Source: Favolaschia claudopus (lineage: Eukaryota > Basidiomycota > Agaricomycetes > Agaricales > Mycenaceae). From it: a stretch of 64,000 nucleotides of DNA. The translations under genes and the position numbers were made by a program. The notes beneath the pieces were generated by a model, which saw nothing but the letters and a program-made list of their open reading frames with translations, did not search any database and had not been told where the DNA came from. Position 1 is the first letter of the stretch; each line of letters opens with the position of its first letter. Positions 31,688-42,978 of the stretch are shown here, piece by piece. The DNA is taken from positions 1,302,001 to 1,366,000 of the forward strand of contig JAWWNJ010000038.1 in assembly GCA_037176885.1 (NCBI GenBank), in the 5' to 3' direction.

Positions 31688-32275
31688 TTAATTTACGGAC
31701 TCGGCCTTCAACTGCCGAAGACTGAACTTCCTGGGAGCTGCTGGCGGATCCGGGCACTCCCTCTTCATGTGGCCTTCCTTACCACAATTGTAACACTCAA
31801 AGGGCCGAGGCCCCTGCCTCGCCCTGTCAATATCCATCGGCGCCGTTTCCCCGGGCGCCAACTTCTTTGCCAAATTTGGCGCCGACCCCTGCCATGCCGT
31901 CTTTAATGCATGAGTCGGCCCCGTCAACTTTGTCACTGCCGGACTCCACCAAGGAGTCCCATGGTTCATGAAGCGCTCCTGCTCCAGAGCAGCAGCAATG
32001 TTCTGGAAACGGACCTTCAGCCCGTTGTAAGTGGTGGGGGTGGTGAAGCCACCGGCATACAACTGATGGCGTGCCTCGCTGGCGACGAGGCTCTTCAAAG
32101 TTTGACACAGGAACGTGTCGAATTCCTTCTTGCCGGGAGTGAAGCCGGCTTCTTGAGCGTTGAGCTCGAAGTTTTGGATAAAATCTGCAAGGGGGCTCTT
32201 GCCTTGCGGAGTGCGGGTGAGGCGCTGGTAGGCGACCTCCGACACGTTCGGGTCCTTGAACGTCTCTCCGTCTAG
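31688..32275 (-). pseudogene. Gag of second gypsy element (N-terminus missing)
   Basis: Begins in mid-domain with VSEVAYQRLTRTPQGKSPLA and DFIQNFELNAQEAGFTPGKK, the second half of a retrotransposon gag domain, and ends with a canonical zinc knuckle CYNCGKEGHMKREC (CX2CX4HX4C) and LRQLKAESVN. The first half of the capsid-like domain is lost at about 32275, next to a 208-bp MITE 75 bp away. Confidence 0.85.
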
Positions 32276-32350
32276 TCAACTACAATCAACCTCTCAGGCA
32301 CGCAATAACTAAAGGCTGCCACTGAAGATCCCCATTGAGTTCATTAATAG

Positions 32351-32558
32351 AGGGTTTGCGATGAGCCATTGGAGCCATTGAATGGCTAACGATTTCCCGA
32401 TTAGGGAACTTTGATGGCCCAAAACTTGATGTCAAATTACACAAGAGGTGCCTGGAATGAAGTTTGGATGCTGAAACTAGGGTTAGCCTTTGTCAATGCG
32501 CCTGGATTTTGACTTTTGTGTAGCCATTAGCCATCCAATGGCTGCATCGCAAACTCGC
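32351..32558. mobile_element. 208-bp MITE, GAGGGTTTGCGATG ends
   Basis: Inverted ends GAGGGTTTGCGATGAGCCAT and GCGAGTTTGCGATGCAGCCA (read inward), flanked by a perfect 5-bp duplication TAATA (32346-32350 and 32559-32563). The ends are related to those of the 453-bp MITE (GAGAGTTTGCGGTGAGC), so both probably use the same kind of transposase. It has no coding capacity. Confidence 0.85.
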
Positions 32559-33658
32559 TAATACATGCTTACGGCCTCGTTACTAGTGAATGCATGCCGA
32601 GGTAAAATCGCCAGCGCTGCGTGCATTTTGTCTCTGCCTCTGGCCCGCTTTATGAACCAAAACTCTTCAGCATGCGCCCATAGTTAATTGCCTATCTCGG
32701 AACTGAGGTAATTCCTCGTTGGATTATTGTTCGCCGCACTTTTCTTGCACCGGCTCGTAACCTCTTCCACCCGTTATTGTGGCTACTTGTATTCACAGGA
32801 ACTGGGCCAACAAAATTGTTTTCATCGGTGGTTGCGATCGAAAATTGTGCTAGCGAACACTGATCTCTCAAGTTAAGGATTCTGAAACTTTTCATCGTGA
32901 ACGTGCTTTGTGCATGTATGGGCCGCGGTTCTTCCTGGGGCACAACTCTTTTTTGTTGTCAGCCCCGCCTTCACGGCCGCACTCCCCCTCACATTCACGC
33001 TCCGTTGAACGGTTTTGGGATTACTGACTTTTTGAGGTACTCATTTTTCGTGTGTTGCTTCTCTAATTTCCTACAGTTCTACCGCGGCGGATCGGCGGAT
33101 GTGACCGTGAGCTCGGCTGTTTGGAGATTTTCTTGAGAAGTACAGGGACCGTACAGTACATTAGTGCCTATGTATTGTCAGTTACTCCCTGGGTCCGGCG
33201 TTCCTAAGCGGGACCGTGCCGTGTACATAATCCTACCTACCTAACAACCTGATCCTGAGTGAAAAAGCGGCTTTGATTGGGCAGGAATAAGGTGTTCGAG
33301 AAACCCCATCAAAAATTTCAAACTCCGAGGCGGTTGTTATTCCCCACGATTCGTAAGTTCCAGCCTCTCCAGAATGCGACCTTTCTCCATCGCGGCGTCG
33401 TCCACAACCGCAATGAACCAGCGTATCCGACGCGGGATTCATCCGGGACATGGATGCACGAGGGGGCGGGTGGGTGCAGCTAGTGTGGGTGGAGGTGTGA
33501 GGGCGGGCGAACGGGGGCTGCGGCGGGGGAACGGCGAGCGCAGGGAGCGCAGGCGGCGGTGGGCGGTGCTAGTAGTACTGGGTGTAGTAGGGTATCGGAA
33601 TATATCATTTTTTATACCATACGATACTGCGCCATACCTGATACAAAACGAAAATGAG
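32559..33658. other. No gene recognised
   Basis: Mixed composition with a G-rich stretch at 33440-33590. Short frames only, none recognised. Confidence 0.4.
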
Positions 33659-33984
33659 CATTAGAGCTTATTAGCAAGTGATGAAAAACTGTTTTTTTCG
33701 AACTTTGTTTATACCGTTGTGGGGGTGTGGAGCGGTTCCAGATTTTGTACCTTTTGCCTGGCGCTAGTCGTTAGTCTCGCCCGAGCCAACCAACGCGTTC
33801 AAATTGACGCGGGAGGCGCATCTGTTGGCTGTTATCTTGTGCGCACTTGATGGTTTGGGACACCGCGCAGGGCAATCTCGCACTTGCAGCCCTTTGAATT
33901 TGATCCAATTTGGATTTTCTTCTGAACTTATAATTTAAAATCATCGGTGCAAGATTTTTAATCAGTTGCTAATAAGCTCTAATG
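33659..33984. repeat. Inverted-repeat element (326 bp)
   Basis: The 19-base sequence CATTAGAGCTTATTAGCAA at 33659-33677 is repeated in exact inverted orientation at 33966-33984. The interior is AT-rich with a GC-rich island at 33760-33890. No target duplication was seen, so the true ends may lie further out. Confidence 0.65.
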
Positions 33985-35227
33985 TGGTATGTGTTCTGAA
34001 ATCTTGTACTCTATGGTGTATTGTTGGGGCTAAATCAAAATTCTTGAGATGAATTCGGAAGGGCACGGTATCCCCTAGTGTACTATAAATGCAGGCTCAA
34101 ACTTGGATGCGGTGCCAATAGCCTTGAGATGGGGGGTCCATCCATCACTTCCATAGTTAACACTGATCTTCTCTCCTGAGTCCTCACTCTTGAGTTCATG
34201 AGAGCTGCCTACTATTTCCCGTTGAATAATCGAAAGCTCCATCTTCTTGACCTTCAATTGACCTTCATACTTACATACGCATCAACAAGAAGCGGACCTG
34301 CCCCACAATGATGTCATTAACACTGTACCTGAAGGGCAGTGACACAGATAGTTGGCACGCACTTCTGCTGTTAATCTCGACCTCAAAATGGAGGCAATCA
34401 GGTCCGGTTTGATGCGATGACGAAAGGCCGAGATGCCCGATCATCGCTGAACGACGCCGCCATGCTGCGCCGCGGCGCGAAGGTCGTGAGCGCGTGTAAC
34501 ACTGCAGAAGCTAGCCCGAGCATCGAGTAATACAGCGACAAGGAAGCTCAAATGAATTTGAGGTGCGCCAGCTCACAAATATATTGCCTCTTCACATAAA
34601 TATTGAAAAGCTGTGGATAAATCGGCACTCTGGAAGAATATTTGAAGCAAATACAAGGGGATTGGCTGACTTGCAAACGAGTTGGAGCCCTCGCAAATAT
34701 GATTTGAATTTTTTTCCAAAAAGAACAGCATACGGAAACCTGGAGGTATGAATATTCTATTGTCCTAAACAATTGTATGACCTTGAAGCCGTAATAAGGA
34801 GAAGTAACGTGTGACATGTGACATGTGGCTGTGCACAAAAAAAATCCGACTCAAATCAAGGGGCTTTGGTATCTAAAATAGTTGAAGTATGTCAAAATAT
34901 GATAGAAGAGCAAATTCTGAGTAGGATTCCACTTTACTGACATTTTTCCTCCCAGTGGTTCTTGAGCTGGAGGGGGGTACATTATTCCTATATCGGGAAG
35001 TTTGATCGGGCATCAAGGCAGCCCGATATGGCAACGACTCGACCATCCACAGTATCCTCCATGTATATGGACTGAGACCTTGTAGTATGCACTAAATAGT
35101 GCTCCATCATATAAATCCATGCTTTTCCAGCATAAATACCTGCCATGGCTGTAGTTCGAGAGGACTTCCAAATCCGGTAGGCATCCGCGTGATCAATGAT
35201 CAGCAATGAAAAAAATTCAGTTCAGCC
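33985..35227. other. No gene recognised
   Basis: Only short frames (for example a minus-strand 60-codon frame at 34075-34257 and a 96-codon one at 34548-34838), unrecognised. No repeat was identified. Confidence 0.4.
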
Positions 35228-35235
35228 GCATGTAC

Positions 35236-35719
35236 CAGTGACCGGCCTATAGCCCTTAAAACCAGTTCAGCCCTTGCTGAAGGCCTTCTATAAGTTATAG
35301 GGCTCGGGCTATAGGGCAGTTATAGGGCTATAGCTATCACGTGGTGCGATTTGTAAGCAATTTGCGAATACAAAATTCTTCCTACAACTTCTCGTCCGAC
35401 CCAATCTCGATTGCTCCGTCATCGGGAATCGCATCCTCGGCCGCATTTGCCAGCTCCTCCATCGACTTCTCTTCTGCCTTGTTTTGCTCCTTGCCTTTGT
35501 GGAAGAAGTCCCAACATAGTTTTGTTGAGTACTCATTCTTGGTTGGGGAGACGCGACGCGGTCGTGAGTTTGACATGTACGTTATTGATGATGTAATTAC
35601 CACGTGACTTTATAGCCCTTTTGAAGCCCTCCGACTCGAGACAAAATTGCTATAGCCCTCATTATAGGCCCCCTATAGGGCTATAGCTTTATAGGCCTCA
35701 GCCCTTCGGGCGGTCACTG
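35236..35719. mobile_element. hAT-type non-autonomous element (484 bp)
   Basis: Inverted ends CAGTGACCG, typical of hAT transposons (CAGNG), flanked by a perfect 8-bp duplication GCATGTAC (35228-35235 and 35720-35727), the hAT target size. Subterminal regions repeat TATAGGGCTATAG-like motifs, as expected for transposase binding. The interior has a minus-strand frame (35382-35603) with CWDFFHKGKEQNKAEEKSM, perhaps a scrap of a BED-finger or other N-terminal transposase region, but this is weak. A one-ended relative lies at 58110-58316. Confidence 0.9.
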
Positions 35720-35829
35720 GCATGTACAGCAGATATCTGCATTCTGAGAGGTGCAGAATACTTCTTAAATGCAGCTTTAGTACCCTCCACCCAATTGTCG
35801 CGGCTGGGAGGGATGCCGAGCGGTTTTGA

Positions 35830-36130
35830 TGGCAATTTCCCTATTTGGAGGGGGAGAGGGGTCCTCAAAATCGCTGAGAAAAAACCTTCGACCCGGGGTG
35901 CAGATTTCGCAGATCGGTACCCCCTTGACTCAATTCACAAATTTGAGAAGTGACTTTCGGCCGAAAATTTGGCTGCCACAACTTTCTCGTAGGAAAAACT
36001 TCGGAGCATGTTTTTTGAGCTCTTTGGGTAATTCTGAGTCCAGGAAAATTAAAATTGGGTCCCAAATAACTCTAGATCAGCCGTGACGTAACTTGTCAGT
36101 TTTGTGTGTCCACAACTGTAAATTCTATAG
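35830..36130. repeat. Dispersed repeat, diverged second copy
   Basis: Blocks such as AAAATTTGGC, GTTTTTTGAGCT and CGTGTGTCC-like motifs follow each other in the same order as at 8790-8960. Divergence is high and ends are unknown. Confidence 0.5.
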
Positions 36131-36264
36131 GATGTAGAAGGATTTTGGACCAATTTTGGACCCAATAATAATAAATTTCCATTTTTAAAGTAACTGCACG
36201 CCGTTTACGGAGTATGATGCTACTAAGTAATGAGATCTACTTGACTTGTACTCCCGAGGTCAAG

Positions 36265-36565
36265 AGGTGTCAGATCTCTGGATCTGCCACCCCATCAACC
36301 TCACGTGCATCAAAAGGGGGGCCAAATATTGTTATTTGTTTGGCGACTTGATGCATGCGCTGAACGACGTGAATAAGTTCATTTTGGACAAGGTAAAGAG
36401 GCAGGACCCTAGTAGCATAAGGCCCTGGGATCGCATAGTTTGCCTCCAAGGTATCCTCAGACCAGCATTCATTCTGGAGATAGGACGATAAATATTTGGC
36501 CCCCCTCCTAAGCGACGTCAAACACGTGAGGTTGATGGGGTGGCAGATCCAGAGATCTGACACCT
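36265..36565. repeat. Inverted-repeat element (~301 bp)
   Basis: Arms of more than 40 bp start AGGTGTCAGATCTCTGGATC on both sides (36265-36307 and 36523-36565) and contain a CACGTG core. The interior has no coding capacity. No convincing target duplication. A lone GATCTGACACCTCTTG at 56237-56262 resembles one end. Confidence 0.75.
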
Positions 36566-36812
36566 TCTTACTGAACCCTAGACCGGAAGCCTAGGGCTCG
36601 GGTACCCCGTGCCCGATCACCCGACTGCCCGATCGTATGTTATGGGGCACTATGGCAGATACAGTGTGCAAAAAGATTTGGCGACAAGCCGCAACCTGCC
36701 TCTTAACTGCTGACGTCACTCACACACCTCTTCACATTTTATCCTGTCTTCTCAAGGAGCAGTGGGTGCATGAGGACAACATGAGGATGTCCTGAGCGCA
36801 TTTGCGGAGCTG

Positions 36813-37087
36813 ATGTATTGGTATCGCCGCGGCGTGATAAAGGATTCATTCACCGAGCCTTCCTTCCTATTTCTTCCCACCCTCTTCCTTAACGAGTGTC
36901 GTCGCATCTGGTGCCTCGATGCTTCGGTTCGCGCTTATTCCGCCAACATCATTCGCCTTCGTGAACGCGTGCGGGCAGGCAAGGTTCACGCTCTCGGTAT
37001 CCTCGTCTGTTCCGACAACCACTACACCGCTCTGGTCAAGCTCAGCGTTGCTGACTTTGAGCATGGGGATGGTCGCCAGACCGATTA
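36813..37087 (+). pseudogene. Possible Ulp1-like protease fragment
   Basis: A 91-codon frame with YSANIIRLRERVRAGKVHAL, ILVCSDNHYTALVKLSV and ADFEHGD. The order of a hydrophobic strand, an NHY-type His and a later Asp resembles the C48 (Ulp1/SENP) peptidases that often accompany fungal and plant transposons. The catalytic Cys region is absent and the frame ends in unrelated sequence, so only a fragment could remain. The assignment is from pattern memory. Confidence 0.35.
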
Positions 37088-37116
37088 AAGCCGATGGCCC
37101 CGGCCAGTAAGGCAAT

Positions 37117-37160
37117 TTGAGGCGAAATAAAGCCCTCGAAGTGACCGATTTTTCGTTCGA
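37117..37160. repeat. Dispersed repeat F, copy 1
   Basis: GGCGAAATAAAGCCCTCGAA then GTGACCGATTTTT matches 47722-47790 (same orientation) and 57992-58066 (inverted). Short and without known ends. Confidence 0.55.
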
Positions 37161-39806
37161 TGGTTTGCCAGTATGTGACGTAATGGTTTCAAGGCCTGGG
37201 TCTAAGTACGAGTGCCGAAGCCCACCCCCGGCAAGTCGGAACTCGGCACTAGGTTCGAAACAAAGACGTATAATTTGCTCGTTCTTGTCCTTTGTGTGAA
37301 ATGTACTCGTTATTCTTCAAAATTGTAGCTTATAGTACATTTATATCCCTGTTGTCATCCTGTATATATAGTATATACAACCGGGAATACCTCAAGAAGT
37401 TAAGATTCTTCAGCTATTGACCGGCGGTTCCGCGTTCAAGGAAATCGATCTTCCACTTGTGTTGGTGGTCAGTTATGTTTTGCTATATATACAGCGTCTA
37501 ATCATTCGTGGAATGCTTCGGGGTGGTACCATTGAGCCACACCATCTTTTCCAAGTCTTTGAGATCTGCCAGCAATTTATTCTAACCGAGTCGAACAATA
37601 TTCCAGCGTGAGAATGGTGTGACGTCACAGTGTGACTCGACGCGTCTCTCTACTTCCACCTCCATCTTCTCCTCTTCCTCACCGTATCCCCGGCGTTTGA
37701 CGCTCTCTCTTCCACTAAATCAGTGCTCTATCTGCCTATGGGACATCCTACCGCACTTTGGAGCCGCCACCAGCCTTTCTTGTCGAGTTCTACGGTCAGA
37801 TATGCAATTTCGGCTTCCCCACCAATAAGGACGCGTCGCGGAGTGTTGAGACTCACCATGGCCGTCGGGGCATGTTATAAACATGGTACGGTGTCCTATA
37901 TGCGTACTCTCGCGCGTTTTGGCGCTAATGAATCCGTTTCTGGGCGACATTCAGACCAGACCAACAGGTGGTGTCTCGTTTCATACGAATCTCAACTCCA
38001 TTTGCGATCCGCGTTCACAAACACCTACCACTGTTTAGTTAATTTGCCAAATTCAAAGCGAGGTGACATACTTTGCTCTCTAAATCGTCCAGACTGCAAG
38101 CCGTGTCTGAATTTTCCGCGTCTTTTCTGGCCTCTCAGTGAACTCGTCAGTGGTAGTTTCATACACGGGGGAGGGTGTTTTTGTGAATGGGGAAGGTGTT
38201 TCGATTACATGAACCGCCGGAAGGTCTTCAGGATTCGTTATGTTCCGAGGCGGTGTAGGGGTGAACCAGAGTCGTGAACGTGGTGGTAAGGCGGCGAAAC
38301 TGGAAAGTATCTAGGTCAGCGCTAGAGGATAGTCAAGTCTGCACACTTACTTGGTAGTCATGCTCTCGAAGAGAGGGTCTGTATGGACGAGACTGTGGAA
38401 AGGAATGCTTTCGTAGACCACGGGCTTTCGAAGACCTTGAGGCTTTTGATGGCAGAAGGAGAAACCAGATAAAAAGTGTCGCGCATATTCAAGAGGTATG
38501 CGGAGCCTATTCACAAGCCTTCCCCCAACTATCATCTGCTGGCTGTATTAGAACTCCCATCAACAGAGTACAAGAGGAGTCGGCTTACGAGAAACATCCC
38601 TCAATGCGGTGACGAGGGCTATAGTGTCAGCATCCAAGCTGCGACTGAAGTCTTGTTGCTTATTAGCGACTGCTATCAAGACCAGTATGTAAGGGCTGCC
38701 TTAGGTAGAGATTTAGTAGCTCTCATCACCGGTACCAATGAAACTCACTAGCTGCGCACAAGGACATGAGCCTGGTACCACACTCCAGTCGACGATTGAA
38801 GGTGGACCTGGACATGCCATGCTGCTTCGCAATAATATCCATGCCGGGTACGTGTTCACGTTGGGTTCGGGCGTTTGCCTTGAGACTGAAGAACATTTAG
38901 TGAAGAAGTTTAGCAAGGCAGCGAACTCACTCACCTGGAAACATAGTCCGTTGGTAACCGCGTTACCCTGACCGCTGCTCAACCTTATTACCAATCATCG
39001 GAGTTTCAATTTGTTCCCACGTCCTTTCGGCTCTCGCGCGCGCTCGCACAATAACTGACGGTAAATTGGGGTAAGCGAAGTCAATTATATGTGCCTTCTG
39101 AATAGTTCTACATGTTCAAAATCTCAATTTTGTTCCTCTTTGAGCTCAGACAAAAAACCTATGATTTATCAAGATTGGTCGGCAGGTTTTACAAACTCAC
39201 CACTGCGGGCATATTTCCCTTTGACTTGGCTGAGGGAACTGTTCAGAAGAACTCAAGTAAGAGTTCTGTAAACAAAATTTTACCAAAATCACGTTGAGCG
39301 TTGCAGAAGGAGTCCCGAGAAATTCTTGATTATATAATCAGGTCGAGCAGCGATCGGCCGATCGACCTTTTCAACAGACTACAACAACCGCAGGTACGAG
39401 GACCCATTTGTTGTAGCGTTTGTCTACGAGAGACTACTGGAAACATGTAAAACGAGCTGCACCAGAGTTACCATGTACCAGAAAGACGAGATCTGACTCT
39501 GTTATTCGAGCTGCGTTAGAAGTTTTGCAGTCTCCTTCAGATCCCTAGGTGCTCGAGACTTGAATTCTTGTTTAGAGGGGGGATATGGACGGTGTTTTCT
39601 TCCCGGTCCGCCGTGCATGGTTAGGTAGAGACAGGACCCCCGACAACCACCTAAGTGGCCTGCCGAGGAAAATTCGGATTTTGGGACTTTTTATCCGCAC
39701 CCCAAATCGGGCATTTCTTATCCGAATCCGACCCAGGCCTCCATCCGGGTCGAGTTATTATCCGCACGGCTGACCAGGCATGGTGGGAAAATGTGCGAAA
39801 AATCTC
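37161..39806. other. No gene recognised
   Basis: The longest frame, 37723-38277 plus (184 codons), has no motif I know and a composition that does not suggest a conserved protein. Other frames are under 100 codons. A small hairpin at 39374-39411 is listed separately. Confidence 0.4.
39367..39420. repeat. Small hairpin repeat G, copy 1
   Basis: CTACAACAA...TTGTTGTAG arms enclose CGCAGGTACGAGGAC. The loop occurs in inverted orientation at 47140-47200 within different arms that still pair (CTAC...CAACACC/GGTGTTG...GTAG). Confidence 0.5.
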
Positions 39807-40120
39807 CTAAAAAAGCGTAGAATCCGTCAAAAAAAAAAACCTACTTTTTCGAGCTCCCACGCTCATGCACTTCAATGCAGACCGTATTTCGGAGATGGCT
39901 CCGAGGCTGAATCCCCAGGTTTGCAACTCGGCTTGGTCTTTGAGCAGCAGTGTGAATATGGAGCCAACTTCAAAAATTCGTAAGATTTCCGTCACGTCGT
40001 TCCCGAGATGGTAGGCGGCACAAAAGTCTGCAGGCCTCGTACGGGGAATTGCGGCCATATGCTCCTGGTTGAGGAGTTTCTCTTCCGCAAGGGTAGGAAT
40101 CATTGCAGGAGTAGGGTGAG
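39807..40120 (-). pseudogene. Fragment with SAM-like domain
   Basis: A minus-strand frame reads PTLAEEKLLNQEHMAAIPRT, then ADFCAAYHLGNDVTEILRIF and LLLKDQAELQTWGFSLGAIS, EIRSALKCM. The alternation fits a five-helix SAM domain with the final LGxIxEIRxAL helix, a protein-protein interaction module that appears in repeat-associated basidiomycete proteins. The upstream part (40120-40500) is in a different frame with no known motif. Confidence 0.4.
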
Positions 40121-40279
40121 TGTTTGCACGGAGTTCGGTTGAGTATGTGAGGAAGGGGAGTTTGTTGGGTACCTGGGACGAAAGGGGTCTTATGTATGCG
40201 AAGACATAACGCGACACCCGAACACTCCGTTTGGAAAAACCCAGCCGGTTGTTGCGGGGCGGTAATTGGATTCCCCATA

Positions 40280-41009
40280 TGTATAAGGTACATAGACCCC
40301 ATCCATCCTCGACGAACATCACGTGTCCTGTCCAAATTGGGATGAAAGATTATTAACGAGGAACGATAGGCCAGATCCCCTCGACCAGATTGTCTGAATT
40401 CACGCAAAAGCTTCATAGAATTAATATTGGGGTCATACAACTCCTGAGGAAGAGTGAATTCCGCCCAAAATGTCTTGTGATGGCACATCAGTGTGCGAGC
40501 CAATTTTGGGACAGAGCACCTTTCTTTGATAATTCCGCCTCAGATACCGTCACACCTTTGCTGAGAGAAGTAGAGATAGGATTAAAACAAAGGTTTTGGT
40601 CGAGGGGTTTTGTCAGATTTGACCTGCAAGGTACCTTACAGACGACTTTCACTGAGCTCAGCCGAAAAAGGAAATATCATGTGATGTTCGTCGAAGGTGG
40701 ATGGGGTCTACCGTACAATTTCGTTCAAATCGACAGGGGGGGTGACGCGTGACACCCCCGAACCGATTCGACAATTCGACAGTACCGAAATTGTGCGTGA
40801 CCGAACGCAAAATTTCGGCGGAAAAAAATTTTCGGACGCGAATTTTGCTCTTTTTTGCGCATTCCAGGCAATTGCAGCTCGACGTGACGAATTTTGGATC
40901 CGACAGAGGTCCCGGTGACGCGTGACGAGCCCCCAAAATTCGAATCGGCAAGGGGGTGCGTGACGCGTGACTTCCGAATTGAATGAAATTGTACGGTACC
41001 TTATATACG
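40280..41009. repeat. Inverted repeat whose right arm holds a MITE
   Basis: The arm at 40280-40325 (ATAAGGTACATAGACCCCAT and on to GAACATCACGTG) recurs inverted at 40679-40710 and resumes at 40997-41009. The 286-bp MITE sits in the second arm at the TA, so the first arm serves as an empty-site reference. Arms are about 45 bp with several mismatches. Confidence 0.7.
40711..40996. mobile_element. 286-bp TA-MITE, copy 2
   Basis: Same length and near-identical sequence as 28115-28400, in opposite orientation, flanked by TA (40709-40710 and 40997-40998). Ends CCGTACAATTTC. The only interior differences noticed are single bases near the GATTCGAATT block and in the CTGCAATT(G/A)CC stretch. Confidence 0.92.
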
Positions 41010-41086
41010 TAGCCTTCCCCAAGAGAAACCGCATACATGCTAGGGCTCGGGGAATAGAGTAACTGCTGAATTCCATTAATTCATTA

Positions 41087-41826
41087 CAGCTGTTTGCAAA
41101 GTTAATGGCACTTCCGATCATTTTGTAAATAAAGAACAATTTGAACCTCCGAACTCACGTCTCTTATTTCTCACTCATTTCTGAACCAATTCGCGTGATT
41201 CTGGGCTCGTTTGAGAGCGTTTAAACGGCGCTATCTTCCCATATCGAAATGTCCGGCTAACTCCATCGCTCGATGATTCACAATTTTCTCTGATCAGGGG
41301 GCGCCGGAAGGTTGGAAGCGGCACAGCCCAGTCATTCCTGATCACAATGGCTTGGAATTTAAGGATTATGTAGTTGTAACATGGGCAATGAGGTCTGTGA
41401 TCTCAAAATGCAAGGCAAGCACGAGGCAATGCGGTAAAAATGAAATTACCCAGGAGAGGATCAATATCAATGCCGTGCCGTTGCGCTGATATATTTTCAA
41501 AAGGTGAGATTGCAGACTCATTCATATGCTTATTCCGAGGGTGGGAGTACTCGAGAGCTTTGGATTCCGATTAAAACTGACTGAGAACGAGGTAAATCAA
41601 CTTTCAATCGATGCCGACCGTGTCCGCTATGATGCGATCACATTTCGGATGAGAAGCCGAAGCCATGCCGACGGCCGGAACGCCCGGCCTCTCCGCTTTC
41701 AAACGAGCCTCTAACGAGGTGTTTTGAATGAGATTTGGGGAAGTTACAAGCAGGGTAAGATGAGACGTTTGAAATGCTTTCTTTTCATCAAAAACCGAGA
41801 GGTGCCATTAACTTTGCAAACAGCTG
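41087..41826. mobile_element. 740-bp TA-flanked inverted-repeat element
   Basis: Perfect inverted ends of 25 bp, CAGCTGTTTGCAAAGTTAAT followed by GGCAC, flanked by TA (41085-41086 and 41827-41828). The flanking A/T-rich bases extend the symmetry to 29 bp. The interior has no frame above 62 codons. A TA target with CAG-starting ends is shared with the CAGTTGCGGC family, so both may be Tc1/mariner-like non-autonomous elements. Confidence 0.85.
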
Positions 41827-42978
41827 TAATTTAATTTAATTTTAAGCAATTGTTAAAGTTGTTTACGGCCTATAAGGGTAAGATAACGTTATAAGTGCTA
41901 CAAGCACTCAGCCGTTATCGATCGAAATGAGGAGGTCGTAGAGCATTTGTTCTGCGAGCAATGGATACGAAGTGTAAATTGAAGCGTTTGAAGTGTTCGA
42001 GGACACTTGGGACGGCGTAGGAGCACCAGGAGCCGCAAAATGAAGCGAAAGGAAGAGGCAGAAGGGAAGTTTCCTTTTCGGGAAACGCGCAAAAAAATCA
42101 TTTGTGATTGTCATTATTTACAGGAATCCCTGTAATGAAAGTGGTGATGGCCTCAATGTCTTGTTCGACATGATGACTCACACTACGAATGGATATGTTT
42201 CCGGTTGACTATAATTTTGGTACATCTGATTTTTCCTTGTAGTGCTAGTGGGGTTGGTGACCATGGTCAGAAAGGCATCGACCACTTTGTTATGATCCAC
42301 GAATGTGTTGGTCGGTGCGTTGAACTTGTGCTCAGCCAGGAGGATTTACCAACGGCCCAAAGTTTTGGAGCAGCAGGATGGAGCGAATGATAAAGATGAG
42401 GAAGACGAAGAGTAGTGTCTTGCTTGCCTGAAAGATTGTCGCAATTTTGAATTTACAACTCCTCATGTTATTTCGAAGACTGGAGCAAATATATTCATCA
42501 CGCACTTTGGCACTATATATTGTTTGGATCTGGCTGAGATCTTGGCTCAGGATACATTTCTTGTTTGAATATTGCCTGGTGCATCTAACTTTTCACTGTT
42601 ATGTCCGCATCGTTCGCAAAATGTGTTTGTCGCTCAGCAAGTTGAACCGTGTGAATATTATTTGATTGCATCAGCATTCTCCGAGATATGCCATAGAAAT
42701 AAAATTCTACTGAGCGGGGGATGCCCGAACATCCTCGACCAGTTTATTAATATTGATTAGTCTCCCATACATACATACTCTATTCCCTAATCGGCCGCAA
42801 CATTGCGCCGAACTTGAAGTTCCCGGAAGTCGGACACTTTGGGACTTTCAGCCTGATAGGGGGAGAAATCGCGAGCGCACGAGCAGAGGATGTTAAGTGC
42901 TACGCTTGTGTCACGTCACATAGTCTGGAGTAGAACACCAAGTTCAGTTTTGCAAATTAGAATATGAACCAAACTCAC
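41827..42978. other. Mostly unrecognised; downstream side of the recombinase relic
   Basis: The part adjoining 42978 should hold the C-terminal half of the tyrosine recombinase (with its His-x-x-Arg and Tyr), but I found no such motif, so the gene is truncated. Other frames are short. Confidence 0.4.

Larger units (their letters stand above)
26341..32275 (-). mobile_element. Second Ty3/gypsy element, LTR-less and multiply interrupted
   Basis: A minus-strand gypsy relic with gag (31688-32275), pol start (about 31080-31677), protease-RT (29174-30376), RT thumb-RNase H (28403-28957) and integrase-chromodomain (26341-28112). It differs from the 14.7-20.7 kb element in sequence and in its zinc knuckle. 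Three later insertions separate the parts: a TCATGA-rich repeat (30390-31080), a 210-bp MITE (28959-29168) and a 286-bp MITE (28115-28400). No LTR was recognised at either side. Gag begins abruptly without its N-terminus, so the element is truncated there. Confidence 0.88.

Noticed and set aside
36265..36565. Reverse pair of 80-97 codon frames starting with the same peptide
   Set aside because: The matching peptides arise from the inverted repeat arms read from both sides, not from a gene.
37723..38277. 184-codon plus-strand frame
   Set aside because: No recognisable motif, no start context or introns suggesting a gene; kept as unassigned sequence.
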